A DNA stretch of 26,746 bases from an uncultured Oscillospiraceae bacterium (GTDB taxonomy: Bacteria; Bacillota; Clostridia; Oscillospirales; Acutalibacteraceae), in assembly GCA_900543215.1 (NCBI GenBank), contig UQQR01000021.1:1-26746 (forward strand), given 5' to 3'. The notes under the pieces are model-generated. The model was not told the DNA's origin, made no database searches, and saw only the letters and a list, made by a program, of their open reading frames with translations. A program made the position numbers and the translations under genes. Below are positions 17,675 through 25,100 of this stretch, piece by piece. Every line of letters begins with the position of its first letter. Positions within the stretch are counted from its first letter, which is position 1.

Positions 17675-18879
17675 ATATGAAAATAACAGAAGAACAAAAC
17701 ACTCTGCTTAACCTTATATCAAATAATCTGTTCGGTACAAATAAGGAAATACCGAATAACATTGATTATAACAGTCTTTTAAGGGAAGGCAAACAGCAGG
17801 CAGTAACGGCGATTGCTTTTAAAAATATCAGTCTGCCGGAATATGTTAAGGGTAAAGATGCCGTATTTAAAAATCTTACGGTTAATTCAAAAATCTTTGC
17901 AGACCATACATTGCTTAACAACATAATGGAAAATGCGGAAATACCGTATACTGTATTAAAGGGTGCGGCATCTGCATACTATTACCCCGAGCCGATATTC
18001 AGAGCAATGGGAGATGTGGACTTTCTTGTTAAAAAGCAGGACATTGAAAGGGCTGCCGAGGTTTTAAAACAAAACGGCTTTAAGCCTTGGGAAGAAGAGC
18101 ATATCTGCCATATAGTATTCCGTAAGGACAAAATACATCTTGAAATGCATTTTGAACCGGCAGGCGTGCCAAACGGTAAAGCAGGCGAAATAATACGGGA
18201 CTATATTTCAGATATGATAGAGACCTCAAGCCTTGTTAAAAACGAGCTTTGCACATTTATAAACCCTGATAAATTCCACCACGGACTTATAATGCTTTTA
18301 CATATGCAGCACCACCTATTGTCCGAAGGTATAGGACTTCGCCATTTATGCGACTGGGCAGTGTTTGTAAATTCATTCAAAGGTAATGAGTTTGAAACGC
18401 TGTTTAAAGAAAAACTGCAGGCTGTGGGACTATGGAATTTTGCTCAAAATATAAGCCTTGCGGCAAGCTTATCGATAGGACTGCCAAAACAGGAGTTTAT
18501 GGGTAACGGTATAGGTATTGCGGAAGCTATTGTTAAAGATATACTTTCCGGCGGAAATTTCGGCAGTAAGGATAAGGACCGTTCGGGTGAAGGTCTGTTT
18601 ATTTCCAACAGAGGTAAAGACGGAGTAAACCGTTCAAGACCGGTCCAGTTTATTCTCTCGGTAAATCAAATAATATATACTAACTGGAAGATAACCAAAA
18701 AGGCAAAAATCCTTTTACCGGCAGGTTGGGTATATTTCGGAATAAGAAGATTTATACGGGAAATAACCGGTAAACGGCAACCGATGGAATTCAAAAAACT
18801 ATATACAAGCAGTAAAAACAGAAAAGAGCTTTACAAACAGCTCCACCTGTTTGAGACGGAGGTTAAAAATGGATATTAA
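17671..18879 (+). CDS. Uncharacterised nucleotidyltransferase-fold protein (NTP_transf_5-like), copy 2
   Basis: A 402 aa paralogue of the protein at 15311. It shares the same ordered motifs: TVLKGAASAYYYPEP, RAMGDVDFLV (D-x-D), IHLEMHFEP, LLHMQHHLLSEGIGLRHLCDWAVFV, and a hydrophobic C-terminal stretch (KILLPAGWVYFGIRRFI). It lies between capF and capG, overlapping capF by ATGA and the next gene by 11 bases. The ATG at 17671 overlaps the capF stop; a second in-frame ATG at 17677 is equally possible. Its position suggests a role tied to the FucNAc branch or to a modification of the same polysaccharide, but no activity can be assigned. Confidence 0.75.
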   Translation: MNMKITEEQNTLLNLISNNLFGTNKEIPNNIDYNSLLREGKQQAVTAIAFKNISLPEYVKGKDAVFKNLTVNSKIFADHTLLNNIMENAEIPYTVLKGAASAYYYPEPIFRAMGDVDFLVKKQDIERAAEVLKQNGFKPWEEEHICHIVFRKDKIHLEMHFEPAGVPNGKAGEIIRDYISDMIETSSLVKNELCTFINPDKFHHGLIMLLHMQHHLLSEGIGLRHLCDWAVFVNSFKGNEFETLFKEKLQAVGLWNFAQNISLAASLSIGLPKQEFMGNGIGIAEAIVKDILSGGNFGSKDKDRSGEGLFISNRGKDGVNRSRPVQFILSVNQIIYTNWKITKKAKILLPAGWVYFGIRRFIREITGKRQPMEFKKLYTSSKNRKELYKQLHLFETEVKNGY

Positions 18880-20053
18880 AACCGATTACAACGATATTAA
18901 GTTTAAAAATGACGGCAAGCTGAAGCTTTTAATAATCGTAGGTACAAGACCTGAAATAATAAGGCTTGCGGCGGTTATAAACAAATGCCGTGAGTATTTC
19001 GACTGCATTTTGGCTCATACAGGTCAGAACTACGATTATAACCTTAACGGTGTATTCTTTAAGGATTTAAAGCTTAAAGACCCCGAGGTATATATGGACG
19101 CCGTGGGAGACGATTTAGGTGCTACCGTAGGAAATATAATAAACTGCTCATATAAGCTGATGAATCAGATTAAGCCCGACGCCCTGTTAATTTTGGGTGA
19201 CACAAACTCCTGCCTTTCGGCTATTGCCGCAAAGCGTTTGCACATACCGATATTCCATATGGAAGCCGGAAACAGATGTAAGGACGAATGTTTGCCCGAG
19301 GAAACCAACAGACGGATAGTAGATATTATTTCGGACGTTAATATGGCATATTCCGAGCATGCGCGCCGTTATCTTGCCGAGTGCGGGCTGCCGAAAGAGC
19401 GTACATATGTTACAGGCTCACCTATGGCGGAGGTACTGCATCAAAACTTAGAGGAAATAAAGAAATCGGATATACTTGAAAAGCTTAAATTAGAGCCTAA
19501 AAAGTACATTTTGCTTTCCGCCCACAGGGAAGAAAATATTGATACCGAGAAGAACTTTTTATCCCTCTTTACGGCGATAAATAAGCTTGCGGAAAAATAC
19601 GATATGCCGATACTGTATTCCTGCCACCCACGCTCTAAAAAGAGACTTGAGCAAAGCGGCTTTAAGCTTGATAAGAGGGTTATTCAGCACGAGCCGCTCG
19701 GCTTCCATGATTATAACCATCTGCAAATGAATGCGTTTTGTGTTGTGTCCGACAGCGGCACTCTGCCCGAGGAAAGCAGTTTCTTTACAAGTGTAGGCAA
19801 CCCGTTCCCTGCTGTTTGCATACGAACCTCCACAGAACGCCCTGAGGCGCTCGACAAGGCTTGCTTTATACTTGCCGGCATTGACGAAAAAAGCCTGTTG
19901 CAGGCTGTTACAACGGCGATAGATATGAATGAAAACGGTGACATCGGCACTCCCGTTCCCAATTACACCGACGAAAATGTTTCTACTAAGGTTGTAAAGA
20001 TAATTCAGTCCTACACAGGCGTTGTTAACAAAATGGTGTGGAGAAAGTTTTAA
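18869..20053 (+). CDS. capG: CapG-type UDP-sugar 2-epimerase (WecB family)
   Basis: A 394 aa non-hydrolysing UDP-N-acetyl sugar 2-epimerase, the last step to UDP-L-FucNAc. Family motifs: IVGTRPEIIRLA (23-34), HTGQNYDYNLN (50-60), LGDTNSCLSA (109-118), HMEAGNRCKDECLPEETNRRI (130-150), SAHREENID and SDSGTLPEES near the C-terminus. MEAGNRC and YSEHARRYL are the forms seen in CapG/WbjD/FnlC rather than in general WecB, and the capE-capF context agrees. GGAGG at 18858-18862 sits six bases before the ATG at 18869, so the TTG at 18851 is rejected. The start lies inside the previous gene. Confidence 0.88.
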   Translation: MDIKTDYNDIKFKNDGKLKLLIIVGTRPEIIRLAAVINKCREYFDCILAHTGQNYDYNLNGVFFKDLKLKDPEVYMDAVGDDLGATVGNIINCSYKLMNQIKPDALLILGDTNSCLSAIAAKRLHIPIFHMEAGNRCKDECLPEETNRRIVDIISDVNMAYSEHARRYLAECGLPKERTYVTGSPMAEVLHQNLEEIKKSDILEKLKLEPKKYILLSAHREENIDTEKNFLSLFTAINKLAEKYDMPILYSCHPRSKKRLEQSGFKLDKRVIQHEPLGFHDYNHLQMNAFCVVSDSGTLPEESSFFTSVGNPFPAVCIRTSTERPEALDKACFILAGIDEKSLLQAVTTAIDMNENGDIGTPVPNYTDENVSTKVVKIIQSYTGVVNKMVWRKF

Positions 20054-20069
20054 TATATGGAGGGTATAT

Positions 20070-21140
20070 ATGTTAGAAAAGAATATCTGTCTTAAAAATA
20101 AAACCGTGCTTGTTACGGGTGCTGCCGGTTTTATAGGCGCAAATCTTGTTAAGGAATTACTGAAAGACAACGAAGCGGCGCTTATAATCGGTCTTGACAA
20201 TATGAACGATTATTATGATGTTTCTATTAAAGAATACCGTTTAACTGAAATTGAAAAGCTAGCCGAAACCAAAGGCTGTAATTGGACCTTTATTAAGGGT
20301 AATCTTGCAGACAAAACCGTTATAGAAAACCTGTTTAATGAATATAAGCCGCAGATTGTAGTAAATCTTGCCGCACAGGCAGGTGTAAGGTATTCAATAA
20401 CAAACCCCGATGTTTACATAGAATCTAACATAATAGGCTTTTACAATATTTTAGAGGCCTGCCGTAATTATCCGGTAGATCATCTTGTGTATGCTTCAAG
20501 CTCCTCGGTTTACGGTTCAAACAAAAAAGTGCCGTATTCAACCGATGATAAGGTGGATAACCCCGTATCTTTATATGCTGCTACCAAGAAATCAAATGAG
20601 CTTTTGGCACATGCCTATTCAAAGCTTTATAATATACCGTCCACAGGTCTTAGGTTTTTCACAGTATACGGACCTGCCGGAAGACCTGATATGGCGTATT
20701 TCGGGTTTACAAATAAGCTTATTAATGGTGAAACAATAAAGATATTCAATTACGGCAACTGCAAGCGTGACTTCACATTTGTGGACGATATAGTTGAGGG
20801 TGTTAAACGGGTTATGCAGTGCGCACCCGAAAAGAAAAACGGCGAAGACGGACTGCCCGTTCCGCCTTATAGGGTCTACAACATAGGAAACAACCACCCC
20901 GAAAACCTGCTTGACTTTGTTTCGATATTGCAGGAGGAGCTTATAAGAGCAGGGGTTTTGCCTCCAAATTACGACTTTGAGGCTCATAAGGAGTTAGTTC
21001 CTATGCAGCCCGGTGATGTTCCAGTTACATATGCCGACACATCGGCGCTTGAGCAGGATTTTGGCTTTAAACCCTCAACAGACCTTAGAACGGGTCTTCG
21101 TAAATTTGCCGAATGGTATAAGAAATTCTACAAAATTTAA
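20070..21140 (+). CDS. capI: UDP-glucuronate 4-epimerase (CapI family)
   Basis: A 356 aa extended short-chain dehydrogenase that interconverts UDP-glucuronate and UDP-galacturonate. TGAAGFIG (16-23) is the NAD site. GLDNMNDYYDVSIKEYRL (41-58) is the signature of this branch and separates it from GalE. SSSSVYG (143-149) and YAATK (Y169, K173) give the catalytic triad. RFFTVYGPAGRPDMAYF is typical. GGAGGG precedes the ATG at 20070, so the TTG start at 20022 inside capG is rejected. The UDP-glucose dehydrogenase directly downstream would supply its substrate. Confidence 0.9.
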   Translation: MLEKNICLKNKTVLVTGAAGFIGANLVKELLKDNEAALIIGLDNMNDYYDVSIKEYRLTEIEKLAETKGCNWTFIKGNLADKTVIENLFNEYKPQIVVNLAAQAGVRYSITNPDVYIESNIIGFYNILEACRNYPVDHLVYASSSSVYGSNKKVPYSTDDKVDNPVSLYAATKKSNELLAHAYSKLYNIPSTGLRFFTVYGPAGRPDMAYFGFTNKLINGETIKIFNYGNCKRDFTFVDDIVEGVKRVMQCAPEKKNGEDGLPVPPYRVYNIGNNHPENLLDFVSILQEELIRAGVLPPNYDFEAHKELVPMQPGDVPVTYADTSALEQDFGFKPSTDLRTGLRKFAEWYKKFYKI

Positions 21141-21154
21141 AGGGAGATTTTGAA

Positions 21155-22339
21155 ATGAAAATAGCAGTAGCGGGAACCGGATATGTCGGTCTTTCAATGG
21201 CAGTATTATTGGCACAACATAACACCGTTAAGGCAGTTGATATTTTACCGCAGAAGGTTGAAATGCTTAACAACAGAAAATCACCTATCGTTGATAAAGA
21301 AATTGAAGGGTATTTAGCAACAAAAGAGCTTGATTTAGAAGCTACTACCGACGGAGACAGCGCCTATAAAGACGCCGAGCTTGTAATTATATCTACGCCG
21401 ACAAATTATGACGAAAAGAAAAATTATTTTGATACTTCTTCGGTTGAAAGTGTAATCAAGCAGGTCATAGCCGTAAATCCGGACGCAGTTATGGTCGTTA
21501 AATCTACTGTTCCCGTTGGCTTTACTGAGTCAGTGAGAGAGGCATACAGCTGCGATAACATTCTTTTCAGCCCTGAATTTTTAAGGGAAGGCAGAGCGCT
21601 TTACGATAATCTTTACCCAAGCCGTATAATAGTCGGTGTACCGGTTAAAAACGCAAGACTGCATAAAGCGGCTGAAAAATTTGCCGAATTGCTTAAAGAT
21701 GGCGCAATAAAGAAAGATATTGAGGTTCGCTTTATGAACCCGACCGAGGCCGAGGCGGTAAAGCTTTTTGCAAATACTTATTTGGCATTAAGGGTATCTT
21801 TCTTTAATGAGCTTGATACATATGCCGCAGTCAGAGGCCTTGACAGTAAATCGATAATTGAGGGTGTGGGACTTGACCCGAGGATAGGCAGCCATTACAA
21901 CAACCCGTCTTTCGGATACGGCGGTTACTGCCTGCCTAAAGATACAAAACAGTTGCTTGCTAATTATAATGATGTTCCTCAGAATATTATTTCCGCAATA
22001 GTAGATGCAAACCGCACCCGAAAAGACTTTATTGCCGACCAAATTATCGCAAAGAAACCTAAAACCGTCGGCGTTTACAGGCTTACTATGAAATCCGGCA
22101 GTGATAATTTCCGCCAGTCGTCCATTCAGGGTGTAATGAAAAGAATTAAGGCAAAGGGCATTGAAGTGGTGATATACGAACCGACGATGAGCGAAGATAC
22201 CTTTTTTAACAGCCGTGTTATACGGGACCTTAACGAATTTAAAAATATAAGTGATGTTATTGTTGCAAACCGTTACAATGATGACATTAAGGATGTTCTC
22301 GATAAGGTTTATACAAGAGACTTGTATTTTAGGGATTGA
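21155..22339 (+). CDS. ugd: UDP-glucose 6-dehydrogenase
   Basis: A 394 aa NAD-dependent nucleotide-sugar dehydrogenase making UDP-glucuronate. GTGYVGLSMA (7-16) is the NAD-binding loop, STPTNYDEKKNYFD (80-93) and KSTVPVGFT (116-124) are family blocks, and FGYGGYCLPKDTKQL (253-267) holds the catalytic cysteine C259. The length fits the short class of UDP-glucose dehydrogenases rather than the UDP-ManNAc/GlcNAc dehydrogenases of about 420 aa. It follows capI by 14 bases with its own ribosome site (GGGAG) and is the last gene of the polysaccharide operon. Confidence 0.9.
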   Translation: MKIAVAGTGYVGLSMAVLLAQHNTVKAVDILPQKVEMLNNRKSPIVDKEIEGYLATKELDLEATTDGDSAYKDAELVIISTPTNYDEKKNYFDTSSVESVIKQVIAVNPDAVMVVKSTVPVGFTESVREAYSCDNILFSPEFLREGRALYDNLYPSRIIVGVPVKNARLHKAAEKFAELLKDGAIKKDIEVRFMNPTEAEAVKLFANTYLALRVSFFNELDTYAAVRGLDSKSIIEGVGLDPRIGSHYNNPSFGYGGYCLPKDTKQLLANYNDVPQNIISAIVDANRTRKDFIADQIIAKKPKTVGVYRLTMKSGSDNFRQSSIQGVMKRIKAKGIEVVIYEPTMSEDTFFNSRVIRDLNEFKNISDVIVANRYNDDIKDVLDKVYTRDLYFRD

Positions 22340-22395
22340 AATAAAGTTATATTTGTGTTTTATAAAACAAAAAAGAATTGAAATTACAAATTCGA

Positions 22396-22424
22396 TTGAC
22401 AAATTATGGCTAAAATTATATAAT
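22396..22424 (+). promoter_or_regulatory. Consensus sigma-A promoter of an orphan transcript
   Basis: TTGACA at 22396-22401, a 17-base spacer and TATAAT at 22419-22424: a perfect consensus on both boxes. No open reading frame with a start and ribosome site follows before the terminator at 22466-22512. Confidence 0.75.
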
Positions 22425-22430
22425 ATTAGC

Positions 22431-22512
22431 AGACAATAAGATATTGTTTGAAGAGGGAACTTTTCAAAAAAATACAGCTAATGAGTTAAGGGGCATTAGC
22501 TGTATTTTTTTT
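22431..22512 (+). ncRNA. Candidate small RNA of about 80 nt
   Basis: A perfect promoter ends about seven bases before this stretch, and a strong intrinsic terminator ends it. Inside are a six-pair hairpin at 22433-22447 (ACAATA, loop AGA, TATTGT), a single-stranded purine-rich stretch containing GAAGAGGGAAC, and the terminator stem. The GAGGG-type stretch could pair with pyrimidine-rich targets, which is inference. No known RNA family was recognised. A leader for a lost gene is the alternative. Confidence 0.5.
22466..22512. terminator. Strong bidirectional terminator between convergent units
   Basis: AATACAGCTAATG and CATTAGCTGTATT pair perfectly around a ten-base loop, flanked by an A-run on the left and a T-run on the right, so both strands get a U-tract. 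It ends the orphan transcript, probably the polysaccharide operon, and may serve the minus-strand BRO gene. Confidence 0.85.
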
Positions 22513-22615
22513 ATAATATTCCACAGTAAAAACGGACATAATTGAGAAATTGACTCAGATGGGCTGTTTGATGATAAGCAATTATTGCTTTATTTTAATG
22601 TTGGTACTATATTTT

Positions 22616-23479
22616 TTATTTTTCCTCATAATTAACATTTCCTATTAGGTTTGATACTATTTCATCAAGTTTTGGGGCTGTTTTTTTTGAAATAACGGGT
22701 TTTCCGGTTTTATTCTCAATCTCTTTTCGTGCATTACCGGCAACAGTTCCGCCTTGATGTGCTACTTCTTTATTTTCGGTAAAGTTTTTGGGATTTGTAG
22801 CTTTTGATATCTCCGTTGTAGTTGCTTCTGCGAGCATATTAAGCACCAACTCAAGGGTTGTCATATTGTCCCTAAGATTTTCTTTTTTAAGGCCTTTATA
22901 ATTTTTATATCCTCTGGTTGTCATTCCAGACCAAGCTTTTGTTATTTCATCGGTGAGAATGGCATATTCGGCGCCTTTTTGAATTCCTCGTTTACTCCAT
23001 TCGTCTGTCAACTCGTTACGAACACGAAAAGCCTGTATTCGTTGGTTAATCCATTCTATGTCATATCCTTTTTTTAGATATGTTTCAACTACCCTTGTAA
23101 TTGCTATTTCGGGGTCAATAGTTTCGTCTATTCTATCTTTACCGACTTGTGCGAGCCAAAGCTTGAACGGTTCGGCTTTTGGGGAGGGAACCGACTGTAT
23201 TATCCTTAATAATTGAGATGTGTCTGCAACATCTGTTTTATAACTCTTTCCGTCTTTCGGAGATTTCATTTTCAGTTGGTTACAACTTGTAACCAACTCA
23301 GAACCTTCATCCGAAAGGCGTTTTTTTAAAACTTTCCAATAGTTTCGGGCGCCGTCATAATCAGGCTGCTCTGTTAAAGCACCAACCACATCGACAACAG
23401 AAAAGTACCATTCCTCTTTTTGCTCGTCCCAAGCACTTCTGATTCTTTTATTTTCAAATAGCTGGATTTTGCCATCCAT
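22616..23479 (-). CDS. BRO-N / DinD-like protein (phage antirepressor family)
   Basis: A 287 aa protein. The N-terminal part (QLFENKRIRSAWDEQKEEWYFSVVDVVGAL) is a BRO-N domain, found in phage antirepressors and DinD. YWKVLKKRL, ELVTSCNQLKM, TDVADTSQLLRIIQSVPSPKAEPFKLWLAQVG and ERxxE-like helical parts follow in the order of DinD-type proteins; E. coli DinD is SOS-induced and inhibits RecA. The C-terminal TGKPVISKKTAPKL is also characteristic. AAGGAG lies seven bases before the ATG at 23479, so an extended reading frame to 23542 is rejected. Its role here, possibly a mobile-element regulator, is inferred. A 23-base palindrome lies within the gene (23275-23297). Confidence 0.82.
   Translation of the reverse strand: MDGKIQLFENKRIRSAWDEQKEEWYFSVVDVVGALTEQPDYDGARNYWKVLKKRLSDEGSELVTSCNQLKMKSPKDGKSYKTDVADTSQLLRIIQSVPSPKAEPFKLWLAQVGKDRIDETIDPEIAITRVVETYLKKGYDIEWINQRIQAFRVRNELTDEWSKRGIQKGAEYAILTDEITKAWSGMTTRGYKNYKGLKKENLRDNMTTLELVLNMLAEATTTEISKATNPKNFTENKEVAHQGGTVAGNARKEIENKTGKPVISKKTAPKLDEIVSNLIGNVNYEEK
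23275..23297. repeat. 23-base near-perfect palindrome within the BRO gene
   Basis: Two 11-base arms, GTTGGTTACAA and TTGTAACCAAC, flank one central base. It encodes the ELVTSCNQL region of the protein. It could be a binding site inside the gene or a by-product of a conserved peptide. Confidence 0.7.
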
Positions 23480-23513
23480 CGAATTTCTCCTTTGAACTTT
23501 TAAATACAGATAG

Positions 23514-23542
23514 ATTATATCAAATTTTATGTCAAAGTTCAA
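23514..23542 (-). promoter_or_regulatory. Promoter of the BRO/DinD-like gene
   Basis: On the minus strand: TTGAAC (23537-23542), a 17-base spacer and TATAAT (23514-23519), about 35 bases before the start codon. No SOS box of the Gram-positive CGAAC-N4-GTTCG kind was seen. Confidence 0.7.
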
Positions 23543-23622
23543 GCGGACTGACGCAATCTAAGCTTGAGGTTAAAGCACTGTTTAAACTGTCAATCTTTTA
23601 GAAAATTTTATTCCTTAAAAAT

Positions 23623-23650
23623 TTGACAATATTCTAATTAAAAATATAAT
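23623..23650 (+). promoter_or_regulatory. Promoter of the unknown gene at 23702, 16-base spacer type
   Basis: TTGACA at 23623-23628, 16-base spacer, TATAAT at 23645-23650 within AAAATATAAT. A small hairpin (CAGTTT/AAACTG, 23659-23673) begins right after the start of the transcript. Confidence 0.7.
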
Positions 23651-23701
23651 TTCATTAGCAGTTTCAAAAACTGTAAATAAATTATGAAAGGATTGATTTT
23701 T

Positions 23702-24295
23702 ATGAGTGAAAAAGATGGTTTCTATTTCAAAGAAAAAAACATAAAAGGGAGGTGCGAAATGACAATAAAGGTATCCTACATAGATTCTGCCGGCATTTTA
23801 AATAAAGCTGTGCTTAAAATTATATCTTGCGGTGAATCTGATGACAGCGGTTGTTTGTGGCTTACGGCTGATAATAATCCCAATTTTGCCTGCTTGTATA
23901 CTAATTGGCGTTCTTACTCACCTATGAGCGATTTGTATAGCGATGTTTTGAGCTACATAGAGGATAATATTACTGACGACGGGTATGCTGAAATCACTGA
24001 TGTTGATTATTCCTATGGTGAATTTGAATTTACAAGAAAAATTATGTCAGGCAAATTTGATAGCAGTTACAGAAATTTGATAACCGGCTGTTCTATAGAC
24101 GAAACCTTTGAGTATTTGGTTGACACAAGTGATAAATACTATACAGATATTTATGTTTTGCAAAAAAGCACCGATAATGTCAGGCTTGTAGCAAGGCTTG
24201 CGGAGAACGGGGACTACTATAAGGAATACTGTGCAGACAATATTGATAGTGCCTCAAAATATTTTATTGATAAAATGGAAAAAAAGTATTTGTAA
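23702..24295 (+). CDS. Unknown acidic protein with two possible starts
   Basis: A protein of 197 aa from ATG 23702, or 178 aa from ATG 23759; an ATG at 23684 without a ribosome site would give 203 aa. AAAGGA lies about nine bases before 23702. GGAGGT lies a few bases before 23759 and is the stronger site, so the longer form may be a regulatory extension or both may be made. The protein is acidic, rich in Asp, Tyr and Ser, with no signal peptide or membrane segment (SCGESDDSGCLWLTADNN, SYSPMSDLYSDVLSYIED). I do not recognise a family. It has its own promoter and terminator, which marks it as a single-gene unit. Confidence 0.6.
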   Translation: MSEKDGFYFKEKNIKGRCEMTIKVSYIDSAGILNKAVLKIISCGESDDSGCLWLTADNNPNFACLYTNWRSYSPMSDLYSDVLSYIEDNITDDGYAEITDVDYSYGEFEFTRKIMSGKFDSSYRNLITGCSIDETFEYLVDTSDKYYTDIYVLQKSTDNVRLVARLAENGDYYKEYCADNIDSASKYFIDKMEKKYL

Positions 24296-24300
24296 TATTG

Positions 24301-24344
24301 TTCACGATTTTCCTGATGTCGGGGAAATCGTGAATTTGTTTTTT
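24301..24344 (+). terminator. Intrinsic terminator after the unknown gene
   Basis: TTCACGATTTTCC pairs with GGGAAATCGTGAA around a short loop, followed by TTTGTTTTTT. It starts five bases after the stop codon. Confidence 0.85.
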
Positions 24345-24379
24345 GCGAAAATTCAAGTGCTAATATCCTATATATGTTA

Positions 24380-24407
24380 TTGACGCAAATTTGGAAGTAA
24401 ATATAAT
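24380..24407 (+). promoter_or_regulatory. mazF promoter, 16-base spacer type
   Basis: TTGACG at 24380-24385, 16-base spacer and TATAAT at 24402-24407 within AAATATAAT. The expected transcript start near 24414 gives a leader of about 115 bases. Confidence 0.7.
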
Positions 24408-24446
24408 AATATTAGTTAAAGAATTTTATTGATTTATTTTTTATAC

Positions 24447-24491
24447 ATAGTGCGGTTGTTTTCATTGTTTAAATGGGGATAGCCGCATTAT
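24447..24491 (+). promoter_or_regulatory. Long RNA stem in the mazF leader, possible switch
   Basis: 24447-24466 pairs with 24472-24491 without a break for 20 pairs, six of them G-U, around a GTTTA loop. On the other strand those six would be A-C mismatches, so the structure is specific to the plus-strand RNA. The element GCGGTTGTTTTCATT in the 5' arm (24452-24466) recurs as GCGGTTTTCATT at 24518-24529, directly before the mazF start. The 3' arm can therefore pair with either copy (12 pairs and a three-base bulge for the second), which could open or close the ribosome site. A lone TACAT lies at 24444-24448. A switch is inference; the stem is seen. Confidence 0.6.
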
Positions 24492-24529
24492 TTTATATAT
24501 ATAAACTTTAAAGAAAGGCGGTTTTCATT

Positions 24530-24892
24530 ATGAAAATTTCAAAAGTTAAACCGGGCGAAATTTATTGGGCAAAGAACATACCAACCGTAAACCGATACGG
24601 CGAGACATGCTACAAAAATCGGCTGGTGATTGTAATTACAAACAGGCTTGGCCTTGAAAAAAGCGGGATTGTGAGTGTAATCCCATTGTCAAGTCATGTG
24701 GAAAAAACGGAAAAGACTCACTGCAATGTGCTTGTAGGTGATTTACTTCCGAAAAGAAGTGCAACTATGACAGAGCAAATCAGCGCCATTTCTCAAGAAC
24801 AGCTTTTAGGCGAGCCTGTTGAACAGTTAAACGCTGATGTATTCGGGCTTGTAAAGGATGCTTTGTCAAGACAGCTTGGCATATCCACATAG
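24530..24892 (+). CDS. mazF: MazF/PemK-type mRNA interferase toxin without adjacent antitoxin
   Basis: A 120 aa protein of the MazF/PemK family: VKPGEIYWAKNIP (the usual GxIyWa start), NRLVIVITN, VSVIPLSSHVEK (V-x-P-hydroxyl block), HCNVLVG, KRSATMTEQISAIS (the Q/E-I segment), and a C-terminal helix LVKDALSRQLGI. The fold cleaves single-stranded RNA at short motifs. The arginine in PKRSATM and the serine/threonine residues of the active region are kept, so it may be active. No MazE-like reading frame lies before or after; the next unit upstream ends in a terminator. AAAGG with a 12-base gap is a modest ribosome site overlapping the leader switch. Confidence 0.85.
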   Translation: MKISKVKPGEIYWAKNIPTVNRYGETCYKNRLVIVITNRLGLEKSGIVSVIPLSSHVEKTEKTHCNVLVGDLLPKRSATMTEQISAISQEQLLGEPVEQLNADVFGLVKDALSRQLGIST

Positions 24893-24905
24893 TCGCTGTT
24901 AAAAC

Positions 24906-24942
24906 AATAAAGACGGTTCAAAATGAGCCGCCTTTATTTTTT
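24906..24942 (+). terminator. Intrinsic terminator after mazF
   Basis: AATAAAGACGGTTC pairs with GAGCCGCCTTTATT with wobble pairs around a five-base loop, then a T-run. The stretch from here to 25100 (AT-rich) shows no gene I can support. Confidence 0.8.
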
Positions 24943-25100
24943 TATACCTGAAATGTTAATTGTTAAGTGATATAACAACCTTTTTGCCTGAATAAATTGC
25001 ATCTTTTATAGAAATGGCATCAGAGCTTATTTTTAAACTATATTATAACGTAACAAAAAAATAAAATTAATTCCGAAAGAAAAATAATCAAAATGAAATA

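Noticed and set aside
22576..22590. AAGCAA/TTGCTT hairpin past the BRO gene
   Set aside because: Short, with no U-tract on the strand of the BRO gene; the stronger hairpin at 22466-22512 explains termination better.
24945..25035. Minus-strand stretch reading ISSDAISIKDAIYSGKK before a stop
   Set aside because: It looks protein-like for about 28 codons but has no start, no ribosome site and a stop just upstream; perhaps a gene scrap, too short to call.
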